The position numbers and the translations under genes were made by a program. From Aquimarina sp. BL5 (GTDB taxonomy: Bacteria > Bacteroidota > Bacteroidia > Flavobacteriales > Flavobacteriaceae), in assembly GCF_003443675.1 (NCBI RefSeq), contig NZ_CP031963.1, positions 2,131,501 through 2,195,500 of the forward strand: a stretch of DNA of 64,000 nucleotides, read 5' to 3'. Positions 15,405 through 24,501 of this stretch are shown in pieces (the stretch's first letter is position 1; every line of letters starts with the position of its first letter). Below the pieces are notes generated by a model. That model was not told the origin of the DNA, did not search any database, and was given only the letters and a program-made list of their open reading frames with translations.

Positions 15405-15908
15405 ATGAAAGTCCAATATCTTATGAAAAGCATTTTAAGATTTTTATATATAACACTGATTATAATAACAATAGCCTCCTGTTCTTCTGAAGATGATGCA
15501 GGAATTACAGATGTAGAAACAAGTGAACTCACTAATGAAACCAATATTTCTGATGCCATATTAACACTTGTCAATCAACATCGCGAAGGTTTAGGCTTAT
15601 CCGTCTTATCCAAAAACGGAACAGCAGAACAATTAGCTATTGATCACACCAAATATATGATTTCCGTAAACGAGATCAATCATGATAATTTTAATCAAAG
15701 AGGAAATGCTCTAAGCGATCAAGAGAATGCAACAGGAACGGCAGAAAATGTAGCGAGATTTTATACGGATGCACAAAGTGTTGTAAATGGATGGCTTAAT
15801 AGTCCTGGACATAAGGAAAATATAGAAGGTAATTATATGTATACTGGTATTTCTGCAATAAAAGATCAAGATGGCAGGTACTATTATACCCAACTTTTTT
15901 ATCGTTAA
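15405..15908 (+). CDS. CAP-domain (SCP/PR-1-like) lipoprotein
   Basis: The protein has 167 residues and a lipoprotein signal peptide with lipobox IASC (Cys26), so it should be anchored in the outer or inner membrane. A second ATG at 15423 gives a compact 20-residue signal peptide and may be the true start. The mature part is a CAP domain: LVNQHREGLGL at its start, HTKYM and INHDNFNQR, a variant GEN box (TAENVA), and GWLNSPGHKENI, followed by the YTQLFYR end strand. Bacterial CAP proteins are extracytoplasmic and mostly without known activity. It follows the VanY-like gene by 33 bases and is closed by a strong terminator. Confidence 0.85.
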   Translation: MKVQYLMKSILRFLYITLIIITIASCSSEDDAGITDVETSELTNETNISDAILTLVNQHREGLGLSVLSKNGTAEQLAIDHTKYMISVNEINHDNFNQRGNALSDQENATGTAENVARFYTDAQSVVNGWLNSPGHKENIEGNYMYTGISAIKDQDGRYYYTQLFYR

Positions 15909-15972
15909 CCATGCATCAACTATGCTAGTTAGCACTATTCGTGTTCCATAGTCCGAACACAACACCTCTAGT

Positions 15973-16030
15973 AGTTGCTTACCAAAAATGTTATTTGCAT
16001 TTATTGGTAAGCAACTTTTATATTTAGTAA
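15973..16030 (+). terminator. Terminator after the CAP lipoprotein gene
   Basis: A perfect 13-bp stem, agttgcttaccaa (15973-15985) with ttggtaagcaact (16014-16026), is followed by tttta. The 28-base loop is long, so termination efficiency is uncertain. Confidence 0.65.
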
Positions 16031-16076
16031 CTTTAGGTATCCAAAAAAACATTTACATTAATTAAAATATAACTCC

Positions 16077-16844
16077 ATGAGACGTGGTGGATTAAAAATA
16101 AGAATATTAATAGGGCTTGCTATTGTGGCTTTTGCTTTCTTTAAGAAGTGCAACAACAAAACTCTTAATGAGTATACAAATAGAATCCAAAATATAAACA
16201 TGACCGCCGATCAGGAGATAGCAATAGGGCTTCAGAGTGAACCGGAGATAACCAGACAACATGGTGGTCTTTATCCAGATCAAAAACTTCAAAATTATGT
16301 AGATAATGTTGGAAACAAGCTTATCGCTAATACGATGGCGAGACAGTCACCTTACCAATATGAATTTCATCTTTTGGCAGACCCTAACACCATTAATGCA
16401 TTTGCACTACCAGGAGGTCAAATATTTATAACCTTTGCACTTTATTCCCAATTACAGAATGAGGATCAATTAGCGGGAGTTTTGGGTCATGAAATTGGGC
16501 ATGTATTAGGCAGGCATTCTGCAGAACGAATTGCGGAACATGAATTTTGGAAAACTATTTCTACAGGAGCTTCTGTTGGTGCAGATGCTGGAGGACTCGT
16601 AAGTGGAATAGGACAAAATGTACTTTTAGGTAATGGTAGAGATGATGAATTAGAGAGTGACAAATTAGGCGTTTTGTTTATGATCAATTCTGGTTATAAT
16701 CCACAGGAAATGATTGGTGTTATGCAAATTCTAAAAAATGCAGCTGGTCCTAACCGTACTCCAGAATTTCAAAGTACGCATCCAGATCCTGATAATCGTA
16801 TCGAAAAAATTCAGGAAGCTATAGAAGAATATAGTGGACAATAA
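16077..16844 (+). CDS. M48 family zinc metalloprotease
   Basis: The protein has 255 residues with a single N-terminal hydrophobic segment (about residues 9-22, ending FFKKCNN), so it is either membrane-anchored or a lipoprotein-like exported enzyme. The zinc site is plain: HEIGH at 138-142 with the downstream ELESDKLG motif supplying the third ligand (Glu191 by family position). The segment NAFALPGGQIFI preceding it is typical of the BepA/YcaL/LoiP branch, periplasmic proteases that degrade misassembled outer-membrane proteins. No TPR tail is present, so it is a short form like LoiP/YcaL. It is a single-gene unit, bounded by a terminator on each side. Confidence 0.9.
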   Translation: MRRGGLKIRILIGLAIVAFAFFKKCNNKTLNEYTNRIQNINMTADQEIAIGLQSEPEITRQHGGLYPDQKLQNYVDNVGNKLIANTMARQSPYQYEFHLLADPNTINAFALPGGQIFITFALYSQLQNEDQLAGVLGHEIGHVLGRHSAERIAEHEFWKTISTGASVGADAGGLVSGIGQNVLLGNGRDDELESDKLGVLFMINSGYNPQEMIGVMQILKNAAGPNRTPEFQSTHPDPDNRIEKIQEAIEEYSGQ

Positions 16845-16882
16845 AAAACTTCGCTTAGAATGTTTCTAAGCGAAGTTTTATT
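16845..16882. terminator. Bidirectional terminator between convergent genes
   Basis: A perfect 16-bp stem (16845-16860 with 16864-16879) has a 3-base loop tgt, with A-run on the left and T-run on the right, so it can end both the M48 gene and the ankyrin gene. Confidence 0.88.
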
Positions 16883-16903
16883 GATGTTCAATTTTTTAAA
16901 ATG

Positions 16904-17284
16904 CTAGGACAATTCTTTGAGAATAGCTATTGCATCTTTAGCATTTGATAACTTAGCAAATTTCATTGCCGTATACCCCTTGCTATCTCTAGTCTTAACC
17001 TTTGCTCCTTTTGCTACCAATAATTTAATGATATCCGCTCTATTATATCGTGCAGCGTACATTAATGGTGTTTTCCCGTCTGATTGCTTGTTTACGTCGC
17101 TTCCCAGCTCTATCATCTTTTTTACAGTTTCTAGATCTCCTTTTACGATTGCCATGCAAAAAGCGCTTAATTTATAAGTTGTTAGTTCGTAATTATGACT
17201 ATCTGTAGTCATTGGTTCTTCTGAAGCAAAGCTTACAGATGTGATGAATAAGATCATCAATGCGGTTACAATTGTTTTTTTCAT
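16904..17284 (-). CDS. Secreted ankyrin-repeat protein
   Basis: The product has 126 residues with a signal peptide (MKKTIVTALMILFITSVSFA), so it should be periplasmic. The mature part consists of about three ankyrin repeats: FCMAIVKGDLETVKKMIELG, KTPLMYAARYNRADIIKLLV and YTAMKFAKLSNAKDAIAIL, each with the helix-turn-helix pattern and the AAR or AKL inner helix. Small periplasmic ankyrin proteins in bacteria often bind and protect a partner such as a catalase, but no partner is adjacent here. It is convergent with the M48 protease gene and shares its terminator. Confidence 0.85.
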   Translation of the reverse strand: MKKTIVTALMILFITSVSFASEEPMTTDSHNYELTTYKLSAFCMAIVKGDLETVKKMIELGSDVNKQSDGKTPLMYAARYNRADIIKLLVAKGAKVKTRDSKGYTAMKFAKLSNAKDAIAILKELS

Positions 17285-17762
17285 GATGTTTTGAATTTAT
17301 TAAATTATGTTTAATACGTTTGATTAATTACATGACTTCGTAAACGCATATTTTGTTACACTTAAAAATATAAATAACAGAATTTTAACCTGTTCATAAC
17401 AAAATATTCTGATAATGTTTTAAAAAAATTAACAAACCAAAATCCTGCAATACTTTTTGTAAATAAAATGAGTACCAAAATTAAATTTTACCTCCTTCTT
17501 TCTAGTTAACAAAGAATTAAGTTATCATCATTAAAATGTAGTTAATTATAAGAATTACTTATTTTAAACCCTGACAATTAAAGCCCATTAATAGTTCTTC
17601 AAAAAAATATACAAATAAGCAATGATACTTCATTAAAATTAGCAAGAGACAATTCTTGTTTTTTTGGGCGCTTCTAATCTATATTGTAATTTAGCTTCTT
17701 GTTATGCTTTTCAATAGTCACTAACTCGAGATGATTGAGAAACATCAAATCACATAAAAAAA
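17285..17762. other. 478-bp divergent intergenic region
   Basis: This very AT-rich stretch separates the ankyrin gene (leftward) from gpmI (rightward) and must carry both promoters. I see no gene, no strong hairpin and no recognisable operator in it. Confidence 0.4.
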
Positions 17763-19280
17763 ATGAACAAAAAAGTAATCTTAATGATTCTGGATGGATG
17801 GGGAACATCTCCAGATCCTAAAGTTTCTGCTATAGATCATGCTGAAACACCATTTATTGACAGTTTATACACAAAATATCCAAACGCAGCTTTAAGAACT
17901 GATGGTCTTCATGTAGGTCTTCCTGATGGGCAAATGGGAAATAGTGAAGTAGGTCACATGAATCTGGGAGCAGGGAGAATAGTATATCAGGATTTAGCGA
18001 AAATTAACCTAGCTATCAAAAATGATACATTGAAAAATGAACAAATACTAACCGATGCACTTAGTTATGCAAAGGAAAATAATAAGAATGTTCATCTATT
18101 AGGATTAGTAAGTGATGGTGGAGTACATTCTCATATTAATCATATAAAAGGATTATTAGACGTAGCGAATTCTAAGGGATTAGAAAATGTATTTTTACAC
18201 GCTTTTACCGATGGTCGAGATGTAGATCCAAAATCAGGAATACATCATATAGCAGCCATTCAAAAACATATGGCTGAATCTACAGGTAAATTAGCCTCTA
18301 TAGTAGGAAGATATTATGCGATGGATCGTGATAAACGATGGGAACGTGTGCAACTAGCGTATGATCTTATCGTTAACGGAAATGGAGAACCCAGTACTAA
18401 TGCCATTGAGAGTATCCAAAAAAACTATGATAATAACATCACCGATGAATTCATAAAACCAATAGTTATAGAAGAAAATGGATCTCCTGTAGCTACAATT
18501 AAGGATAATGATGTAGTTATATTCTTTAATTTTAGAACGGATCGAGGTCGAGAGCTTACAGAAATGTTATCTCAATCGGATATGCATGAATACAACACTC
18601 ATAAATTACCACTGTATTATGTAACAATGACTAATTATGATGAGAATTTTGATGGAATCCATGTAATCTATGATAAAGATAACATTACTGAAACCTTAGG
18701 AGAAGTATTATCTAAAGCTGGCAAAAAACAAATTCGTATTGCAGAAACCGAAAAATATCCACACGTTACCTTTTTCTTTTCTGGTGGACAAGAAGAACCT
18801 TTTGAAGGTGAGTCCAGAATTCTTAGAAATTCTCCAAAAGTAGCCACCTACGATCTTAAACCAGAGATGAGTGCCTATGAATTAAAAGATGCTCTTATAC
18901 CCGAATTACAAAAAGGAGAAACTGATTTTGTATGCTTAAACTTTGCCAATGGTGATATGGTAGGTCATACTGGAGTTATGGAAGCAGCTATCAAAGCTTG
19001 TGAAGCAGTAGATGAATGTGTTAAGGATGTAGTAACGACGGGATTAGAAAACGGATATAGCACAATATTAATTGCAGATCATGGGAATTGCGAGACAATG
19101 ATTAATCCTGATGGATCTCCCAATACAGCTCATACAACGAACCCTGTTCCGATGATCTTCATTGACAATGATCAAATACAAATTAAAGATGGAGTACTTG
19201 GGGATATTGCACCTACAATTCTAGAACTTATTGGAGTAGATCAACCTACTGCAATGACTCAAAAGTCGTTAATTAAGTAA
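17763..19280 (+). CDS. gpmI: 2,3-bisphosphoglycerate-independent phosphoglycerate mutase
   Basis: The 505-residue protein interconverts 3- and 2-phosphoglycerate in glycolysis and gluconeogenesis using a phosphoserine intermediate and two metal ions. The metal-binding start (MILDGWG, Asp11), the phosphorylated Ser61 in GNSEVGHMNLGAGR, HAFTDGRDVDPKS, NFRTDRGRELT and the C-terminal ADHGNCE segment are all present, and the length is normal for the family. It stands alone with its own terminator about 25 bases after the stop. Confidence 0.97.
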   Translation: MNKKVILMILDGWGTSPDPKVSAIDHAETPFIDSLYTKYPNAALRTDGLHVGLPDGQMGNSEVGHMNLGAGRIVYQDLAKINLAIKNDTLKNEQILTDALSYAKENNKNVHLLGLVSDGGVHSHINHIKGLLDVANSKGLENVFLHAFTDGRDVDPKSGIHHIAAIQKHMAESTGKLASIVGRYYAMDRDKRWERVQLAYDLIVNGNGEPSTNAIESIQKNYDNNITDEFIKPIVIEENGSPVATIKDNDVVIFFNFRTDRGRELTEMLSQSDMHEYNTHKLPLYYVTMTNYDENFDGIHVIYDKDNITETLGEVLSKAGKKQIRIAETEKYPHVTFFFSGGQEEPFEGESRILRNSPKVATYDLKPEMSAYELKDALIPELQKGETDFVCLNFANGDMVGHTGVMEAAIKACEAVDECVKDVVTTGLENGYSTILIADHGNCETMINPDGSPNTAHTTNPVPMIFIDNDQIQIKDGVLGDIAPTILELIGVDQPTAMTQKSLIK

Positions 19281-19305
19281 ATTATTAAGTATCTGAAGTT
19301 ATATG

Positions 19306-19338
19306 GCAGTCACACATCTAGTGTGGCTGCTTTTTTTA
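19306..19338 (+). terminator. Terminator after gpmI
   Basis: The stem gcagtcacac (19306-19315) pairs with gtgtggctgc (19321-19330), with one G-T pair, and is followed by a run of seven or more T. Confidence 0.85.
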
Positions 19339-19456
19339 TATCAAAATTTCATTTTAGTATATTTAACATTTTATTATAATAATATATTAATAATACACGC
19401 AGCGGAATCCTACATTCTCAGTTATAATTTATGAGAGTAAGCACTAACCCTTATTC

Positions 19457-20023
19457 ATGAATAAAGAAGAACAAGACAGACTGGTTAAAGCCTGTAAAAA
19501 GAATAACCGGGATGCCATGGAAAAAATGTATAACGTCTATATGCCCAGGATGCTTTCGGTAAGTTTTCGCTATTGCAAAAATCAATCTGATGCAGAGGAT
19601 ATAGTGCAGGATGCCTTCATCAAAGTTTTTAAAAATATTAAAAAGTATAAACATAATGGAACATTAGGAAGTTGGATAGAAAGAATCGTTGTGAATAGTG
19701 CAATTGATCACTGGCATAAAATGAAAAAGACTGTTTTAATAGATAATTCAGAATTCATAGAAGAAAGTGATGTTCAGGAATTAGATGAAATTGAAAAAGA
19801 TCAATTTTCAAAACAACTTTCTGCAGAAAAGTTAAGAACATTGATAAGTGATTTGCCTGAACAATATAGATACGTATTAAATTTATATGCTATTGAAGGC
19901 TATTCGCATAAAGAAATAGGAAAAATATTGAAGATTAAAGAGAGTACTTCTAGATCAAATTATACAAGAGCAAGGAAAAAACTTTTAGAAAACATGAGAG
20001 CTATCGGAATTGAAAAACACTAA
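19457..20023 (+). CDS. ECF-type RNA polymerase sigma factor
   Basis: The 188-residue protein has the two-domain layout of ECF sigma factors. Region 2 lies around residues 24-90, with CKNQSDAEDIVQDAFIKVF as its conserved core (the -10-recognising helix), and region 4 around 130-180, with LPEQYRYVLNLYAIEGYSHK and a helix-turn-helix IGKILKIKESTSRSNYTRAR. The next gene, 24 bases downstream, encodes a membrane protein with a FecR domain, its likely anti-sigma factor. In Bacteroidota such pairs normally respond to a TonB-dependent receptor, but none is adjacent. Confidence 0.92.
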   Translation: MNKEEQDRLVKACKKNNRDAMEKMYNVYMPRMLSVSFRYCKNQSDAEDIVQDAFIKVFKNIKKYKHNGTLGSWIERIVVNSAIDHWHKMKKTVLIDNSEFIEESDVQELDEIEKDQFSKQLSAEKLRTLISDLPEQYRYVLNLYAIEGYSHKEIGKILKIKESTSRSNYTRARKKLLENMRAIGIEKH

Positions 20024-20047
20024 TTGCTATCTCTAAACGAGAACCAA

Positions 20048-21145
20048 ATGAAAGAGGATAAAGACCTTTTAAAAGAGCTTTTGAACACAAAACTTAAAGA
20101 TGATGTCATGGAATCGTCCAGACATAGCTTTGATAATATTTTTGATGCTGTACAAGAAAAATCAGATAATAAAAGTTCTTTTTTATGGTATACGATTGGT
20201 GTGATTGTCCTAATGCTTATTGGTGTCTTTACTTTGTATTATATCAAGAATAATCAAACCTCAAAAACGAACATAGAAGAAACAAGCAAAGAAATCCCTA
20301 CTCAAAAAGAAAATCTCAACCTTGTAACAAATACTACCGATACAATATCCCACGAAAAAGAAGATACTAATATCCTTATAACAGAAAATGCTACAACAGA
20401 GGATATAAATGAATCAAAAAAAGATATAATTGATAAACCGATAGATGTAACTACGTTAGAACCAGAAGATGAAATTATTGAAAAAGGAGTCATTACGGTT
20501 ACCTATACAGCTTCGGATAAATACGCCTCTACCGAACACACCAAATACAATAAGCTTCCAGACTCCAGTACTATTGTAGTTAGAAAAAACAGTAAAGTAA
20601 ATTTTACTGCTACGAAACAAGGGTTTCGAAGAGCTGACATTACAGGAACAGTATTTTTAAATATTAAGAGTGATACATCTAAACCATTTATACTGTTCGG
20701 GAAATATTCTAAAACACAAATTACAGGTAATTCTTTTGCCATCCATTCTGATACTAAAGGAGATCTATTGACTCTTATTGACGGAACTGCTAAAGTGGTT
20801 CACAACAGCACCAAAGAAGTTAGGAATTTAACTCCTGGAGAAAGTCTTAGAATCGATCAAAATGGTATTTCTTCATTAAAAAGACCTTCAAATCGATTCG
20901 CCTGGAAAACAGGTATGTTAGATTATCAAGATACAAGTATTGACCAAATCATTAAAGATCTTGGAGAGAATTATGATGCTAAAATCCTACTAAAAAATGC
21001 AGATATTCTTAAATGTACGTACTCAGGATCTTTTGAAAAAGCTACGACTATAAAAGTATTAAACAGATTAGCCAAATCCCTAAAATTGAAGATATCAAAA
21101 AAGGATAGTATACACGTTATTACTGGAAAAGGTTGTAATAAATAA
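20048..21145 (+). CDS. FecR-domain anti-sigma factor
   Basis: The product has 365 residues from the ATG at 20048; a TTG start at 20024 would abut the sigma gene's stop and is less likely. A cytoplasmic N-terminus (about 40 residues) precedes one membrane segment (FLWYTIGVIVLMLIGVFTLYY), then an acidic/Thr-rich linker. A FecR-like beta domain follows (about 195-285, with ITGTVFLNI and LTPGESLRI), and then a C-terminal DUF4974-type domain (YQDTSIDQIIKDLGENYDAK ... TYSGSFEKATTIKVLNRL). The protein would hold the upstream ECF sigma factor at the membrane and release it on a periplasmic signal. The linker is longer than in typical FecR proteins. There is no SusC/TonB receptor next to it, so the signal is unknown. 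Confidence 0.88.
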   Translation: MKEDKDLLKELLNTKLKDDVMESSRHSFDNIFDAVQEKSDNKSSFLWYTIGVIVLMLIGVFTLYYIKNNQTSKTNIEETSKEIPTQKENLNLVTNTTDTISHEKEDTNILITENATTEDINESKKDIIDKPIDVTTLEPEDEIIEKGVITVTYTASDKYASTEHTKYNKLPDSSTIVVRKNSKVNFTATKQGFRRADITGTVFLNIKSDTSKPFILFGKYSKTQITGNSFAIHSDTKGDLLTLIDGTAKVVHNSTKEVRNLTPGESLRIDQNGISSLKRPSNRFAWKTGMLDYQDTSIDQIIKDLGENYDAKILLKNADILKCTYSGSFEKATTIKVLNRLAKSLKLKISKKDSIHVITGKGCNK

Positions 21146-21596
21146 TAATGACCTAAATTTCATTCTTCAAAAAACACATCAAATTGATTGAGATTCTAAT
21201 CAGGATTTTGTTTCTAAATCCTGTGCATAAATATAAAACTCCTATTAATTGAGGCAATCGGATACCTGAATCAGAGTTAATATCAATAGAAGAGCTATAA
21301 TTTTATATTAGAGTTTATAGAAAATACAATTTATATTTTTACTTCCCCCAGAAAAGAATAGGACCTATCTATTTAATCAAGAGCAATGAATAGATTCTTA
21401 CATTTATAACCATTAACATTGAAGTGATTTAATCCTAATAAGAAAGGTTTTTCATACTTATACAAAGACTCTATCTTATACAAATAATAGTATAGAACCT
21501 CTTGAAGAAAATGATTTGAAATCTAAAAAAAATGCATAAAAAAAACCGTCTGTAAGTAGGTTTACAAACGGTTTTTACATTTAACTAAACTATTTA
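21146..21596. other. 451-bp intergenic region between convergent genes
   Basis: No gene is visible. A hairpin caggattt (21201-21208) / aaatcctg (21216-21223) lies 56 bases after the FecR gene but lacks a T-run. The right end holds the terminator of the leftward lipoprotein gene (21533-21576). The rest is AT-rich and featureless. Confidence 0.45.
21533..21576 (-). terminator. Terminator of the leftward lipoprotein gene
   Basis: The arms at 21541-21555 and 21562-21576 pair over 15 bp with one mismatch. On the minus strand the stem is followed by a run of T (the A-run at 21533-21545 on the plus strand). Confidence 0.78.
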
Positions 21597-22454
21597 TTAT
21601 AAATCAAAAACAATAGATTCTCCATTATCACCTGTTAATATAACTTCTTTATCACAAGCTCCATCTCCAAAATCAATATTAAAGTTGATACCAAAACTGC
21701 TAGAAAAATCTAACGATCCTTGAACAGGATATTTTAAAAAATTATATCTATTAAAACAAGCTACTTTATAAACCAATGGCGCACCATCAACAGACTCTGA
21801 TTTCATAAAAAATGCCTCAGTAATTCCCTCTACTGATGATGATTCTTGTAGTGTAATGACTTCTTCCGAAGTAAATCGGTTCTCAAATGCAAAGTTTCTA
21901 TTAGCTGTATAACGATAAGAATTCCCATTAGGTTCAGTAATAACTCCATCTATAACAACATCAAACACCTTTATCGTTTCTGTACTTAAAGCTTCATTTT
22001 GTTCAGCTACTCTATAACCATCAAACATATGACCATCATTTCCTCTTACATTTTTGAATATGGTAGAATCTTTCCACTTCTGATTAAATACTCCTGCCAC
22101 ATAATATTCTAGTTTACCCGTCCAATCATCAAACTGACATTGTTCTTCCGTATAATTAAGAATCATCTTACTGTAATAGTCATATTCCTCAAAACCTGGC
22201 AATGGGTTTTCCTGGTTAGAAACTAACAACTCGACAGAAACACAACTTTCCTGAAAACTTTTTGATGAACTTTGAACATCTTCAAAAGCCTTCTCTGAAA
22301 TTATATCAAAACTATCCATAGCACCATCTAGGCTATTAAATATCTCAAAGTTTTCCTTATCACTATTCTGAATAGATACATTGTCATCCATATCCTCTAC
22401 GGTACAACTTGCTATTAATCCTAAAGTTACTGTACAAATCAAAAATTTTCTCAT
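21597..22454 (-). CDS. Lipoprotein of unknown function
   Basis: The product has 285 residues with a lipoprotein signal peptide (MRKFLICTVTLGLIASC, Cys17) followed by an acidic stretch, so it is probably outer-membrane anchored. The mature part contains a few cysteines (including CVSVELL, ECQ-like EQCQFDDWTG, VACFNRYNF and GACDKEV) and beta-strand-rich sequence; I do not recognise a family. It stands alone, with its own terminator and a palindromic element upstream. Confidence 0.7.
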   Translation of the reverse strand: MRKFLICTVTLGLIASCTVEDMDDNVSIQNSDKENFEIFNSLDGAMDSFDIISEKAFEDVQSSSKSFQESCVSVELLVSNQENPLPGFEEYDYYSKMILNYTEEQCQFDDWTGKLEYYVAGVFNQKWKDSTIFKNVRGNDGHMFDGYRVAEQNEALSTETIKVFDVVIDGVITEPNGNSYRYTANRNFAFENRFTSEEVITLQESSSVEGITEAFFMKSESVDGAPLVYKVACFNRYNFLKYPVQGSLDFSSSFGINFNIDFGDGACDKEVILTGDNGESIVFDL

Positions 22455-22613
22455 GGTTTACTTTTTTTAAATGAATATTATATTGGGTTTTCTATCTATT
22501 AAACTTGAAAAAATAAAAACGCTGCGTAATTTTTTTATTTTTTTTTAAAATCCATAACCATGTTTTTAAATTATCCTCAATATAACTGGGCTTAACAACT
22601 ATAAAAAAAATTA

Positions 22614-22747
22614 CGAGGGTGTCTGAAAAGTATTATAAATTCTGGATTGTCAGTCTGAGCTTGTCGAAGACATTTTGAAAATCAAGACATTAAAAACTTC
22701 GACAGGCTCAGTTTGACAGGAATACAATACTTTTCAGACGCCTCCTC
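22614..22747. repeat. 134-bp imperfect palindrome, MITE/REP-like
   Basis: The outer arms gtctgaaaagtatt (22621-22634) and aatacttttcagac (22726-22739) are perfect inverted repeats. The inner arms at 22649-22669/70 and 22697-22718 pair over 22 bases with about three mismatches and contain the core cttcgacaggctcag. Related core sequence (cttcgacag...ctgtcgaag) recurs at 63106-63134. Repeats with this core are scattered in many flavobacterial genomes; whether this copy is a mobile element remnant or a REP-type repeat cannot be told from one window. Confidence 0.65.
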
Positions 22748-22844
22748 TTTTTTACATGAATTTCATCATGAATTTTACTAAAAAGGGTTCTAAATTAGTA
22801 GATATGGAATTTTCAAAACACGGTTTCACTAATAATATTCTTTG

Positions 22845-22852
22845 TAAATTTG
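22845..22852 (+). promoter_or_regulatory. -7 promoter box (taaatttg) for map
   Basis: Matches TAnnTTTG and lies 22 bases before the map start codon, giving a plausible start of transcription about 16 bases upstream of the gene. Confidence 0.5.
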
Positions 22853-22874
22853 CCTTCCCATAATTAGGAGTACT

Positions 22875-23693
22875 ATGATTATCGTTAAAACACGTGAAGA
22901 AATAGAATTAATGCGCGAAAGTGCACTCATTGTCTCTAAGACATTAGGTATGCTAGCTACCGAAGTAAAACCAGGAGTAACTACCTTACAACTAGATAAG
23001 TTAGCCGAAGAGTTTATAAGAGATCACGGTGCTATTCCGGGGTTTTTAGGGTTATATGATTTTCCTAATACTCTATGTATGAGTCCTAATGAACAGGTAG
23101 TACACGGTATTCCCAATAATACTCCATTAGAAGAAGGTGATATTATATCTATAGATTGTGGCGCGATCAAAAATGAATTCTATGGAGATCACGCATATAC
23201 TTTTCCTGTGGGAGAAGTATCTCCAGAAGTTGAGCGATTATTAAAGATTACTAAAGAGTCTCTATATAAAGGCATTGCAGAATTAAAAGTTGGAAAACGC
23301 GTAGGTGATGTAGGATATGCGATCCAGAAATTTACAGAAGAAGCTGGATACGGAGTGGTTAGAGAACTTGTAGGACACGGTTTAGGTCGTAAAATGCACG
23401 AAGATCCAGAAATGCCCAATTATGGTCGCCGTGGAAGAGGCAAAAAATTTATTGAAGGAATGGTAGTCGCTATAGAACCTATGACTAATATGGGTACGCA
23501 TCGTATCAAACAACTTAGAGATGGATGGACCATTCTTACTGCAGATGGTAAGCCAAGTGCTCATTTCGAACATGATGTTGCTATTATAGATGGAAAACCA
23601 GAAATTCTTTCTACGTTTAAATACATCTATCAGGCATTAGGTATTGAATCCGATGAAGAAGATGCTTTTAGACAAGAATTATTAGCCGTTTAA
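22875..23693 (+). CDS. map: Type I methionine aminopeptidase
   Basis: The 272-residue enzyme removes the initiator methionine from new proteins in the cytoplasm. The five metal ligands of the pita-bread fold are visible in SIDCGA (Asp), YGDHAYTF (Asp), VGHGLGRKMHE (His), VAIEPM (Glu) and HFEHDVAI (Glu), and the conserved HGIPN substrate-side His precedes them. The C-terminal tail is slightly longer than in the E. coli enzyme. The methyltransferase gene follows after 13 bases, so the two are probably co-transcribed. Confidence 0.97.
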   Translation: MIIVKTREEIELMRESALIVSKTLGMLATEVKPGVTTLQLDKLAEEFIRDHGAIPGFLGLYDFPNTLCMSPNEQVVHGIPNNTPLEEGDIISIDCGAIKNEFYGDHAYTFPVGEVSPEVERLLKITKESLYKGIAELKVGKRVGDVGYAIQKFTEEAGYGVVRELVGHGLGRKMHEDPEMPNYGRRGRGKKFIEGMVVAIEPMTNMGTHRIKQLRDGWTILTADGKPSAHFEHDVAIIDGKPEILSTFKYIYQALGIESDEEDAFRQELLAV

Positions 23694-23706
23694 GTTTTTT
23701 CTTATA

Positions 23707-24474
23707 ATGAAAAAACTCTTTAAACTTATACTAAATACCATCCCAAGACCACTGCTAATTCGTTTGAGTTATGTGGTAAGACCGTTAATTTCATTTTTCT
23801 TAAGAGGAAGTAAATATATAGATCCAATCGATGGAAAAGGTTTTTCGAAATTTTTACCATATGGCTATGGTACCCAAAGAGACAATGTACTTTCTCCCTC
23901 TACCCTTTCTTTAGAAAGACACCGATTACTTTGGTTATACCTCCAAAATGAAACTAGTTTTTTTACAGCGAAAGCTAAAGTTTTGCATTTTGCACCAGAA
24001 CAAGCTTTTTATAAAAGGTTTAGAAACTTAAAAAAATTAGACTATACTACTACAGATCTTATCTCTCCATTAGCAGATGTGAAAGCTGACATTTGTAATC
24101 TTCCATTTCCAACCAATGAATATGACATCATATTTTGTAATCATGTTTTAGAGCACATTCCGGATGATACGAAAGCTATGCAAGAGCTCCTAAGAGTTCT
24201 TAAACCTGGCGGAATGGCAATCTTACAAATTCCTCAAGATCTCAGCAGAACAACTACTTTTGAAGATAATAGTATTACAGATCCAAAAGAACGTGCTAAA
24301 ATTTTTGGTCAATACGATCATGTACGAGTATATGGAAGAGATTACTTCGATAAACTACGATCTATAGGTTTCCAAGTGAACGAAGTTGATTATACTAATG
24401 ATCTTTCTAAAGAAGAAGTGACTAAATATTGCCTTGCTCCGGGAGAAATACTTCCGGTATGTTATAAGCCATAA
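23707..24474 (+). CDS. SAM-dependent class I methyltransferase
   Basis: The 255-residue protein has a Methyltransf_11-type core from about residue 95: VLHFAPE (motif I, a variant of the usual Gly-rich loop), YTTTDL (acidic end of strand 2), ADICNLPFPTNEYDIIFCNH and VLEHIPDDTKAMQELLRVLK (motifs typical of the family), and PGGMAILQIP. The N-terminal 90 residues are basic and amphipathic. The substrate cannot be read from the sequence. It is 13 bases downstream of map and convergent with the sigma factor gene that follows. Confidence 0.8.
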   Translation: MKKLFKLILNTIPRPLLIRLSYVVRPLISFFLRGSKYIDPIDGKGFSKFLPYGYGTQRDNVLSPSTLSLERHRLLWLYLQNETSFFTAKAKVLHFAPEQAFYKRFRNLKKLDYTTTDLISPLADVKADICNLPFPTNEYDIIFCNHVLEHIPDDTKAMQELLRVLKPGGMAILQIPQDLSRTTTFEDNSITDPKERAKIFGQYDHVRVYGRDYFDKLRSIGFQVNEVDYTNDLSKEEVTKYCLAPGEILPVCYKP

Positions 24475-24501
24475 ATCCAACTTCTTATAATCTATTAATT
24501 G

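Larger units (their letters stand above)
22455..22874. other. 420-bp divergent intergenic region
   Basis: This stretch has no gene. It carries the promoters of the lipoprotein gene (leftward) and map (rightward), a long palindromic repeat element at 22614-22747 and a -7 box at 22845-22852. Confidence 0.6.

Noticed and set aside
21201..21223. Terminator of the FecR gene
   Set aside because: The 8-bp hairpin is clear, but no T-run follows it.
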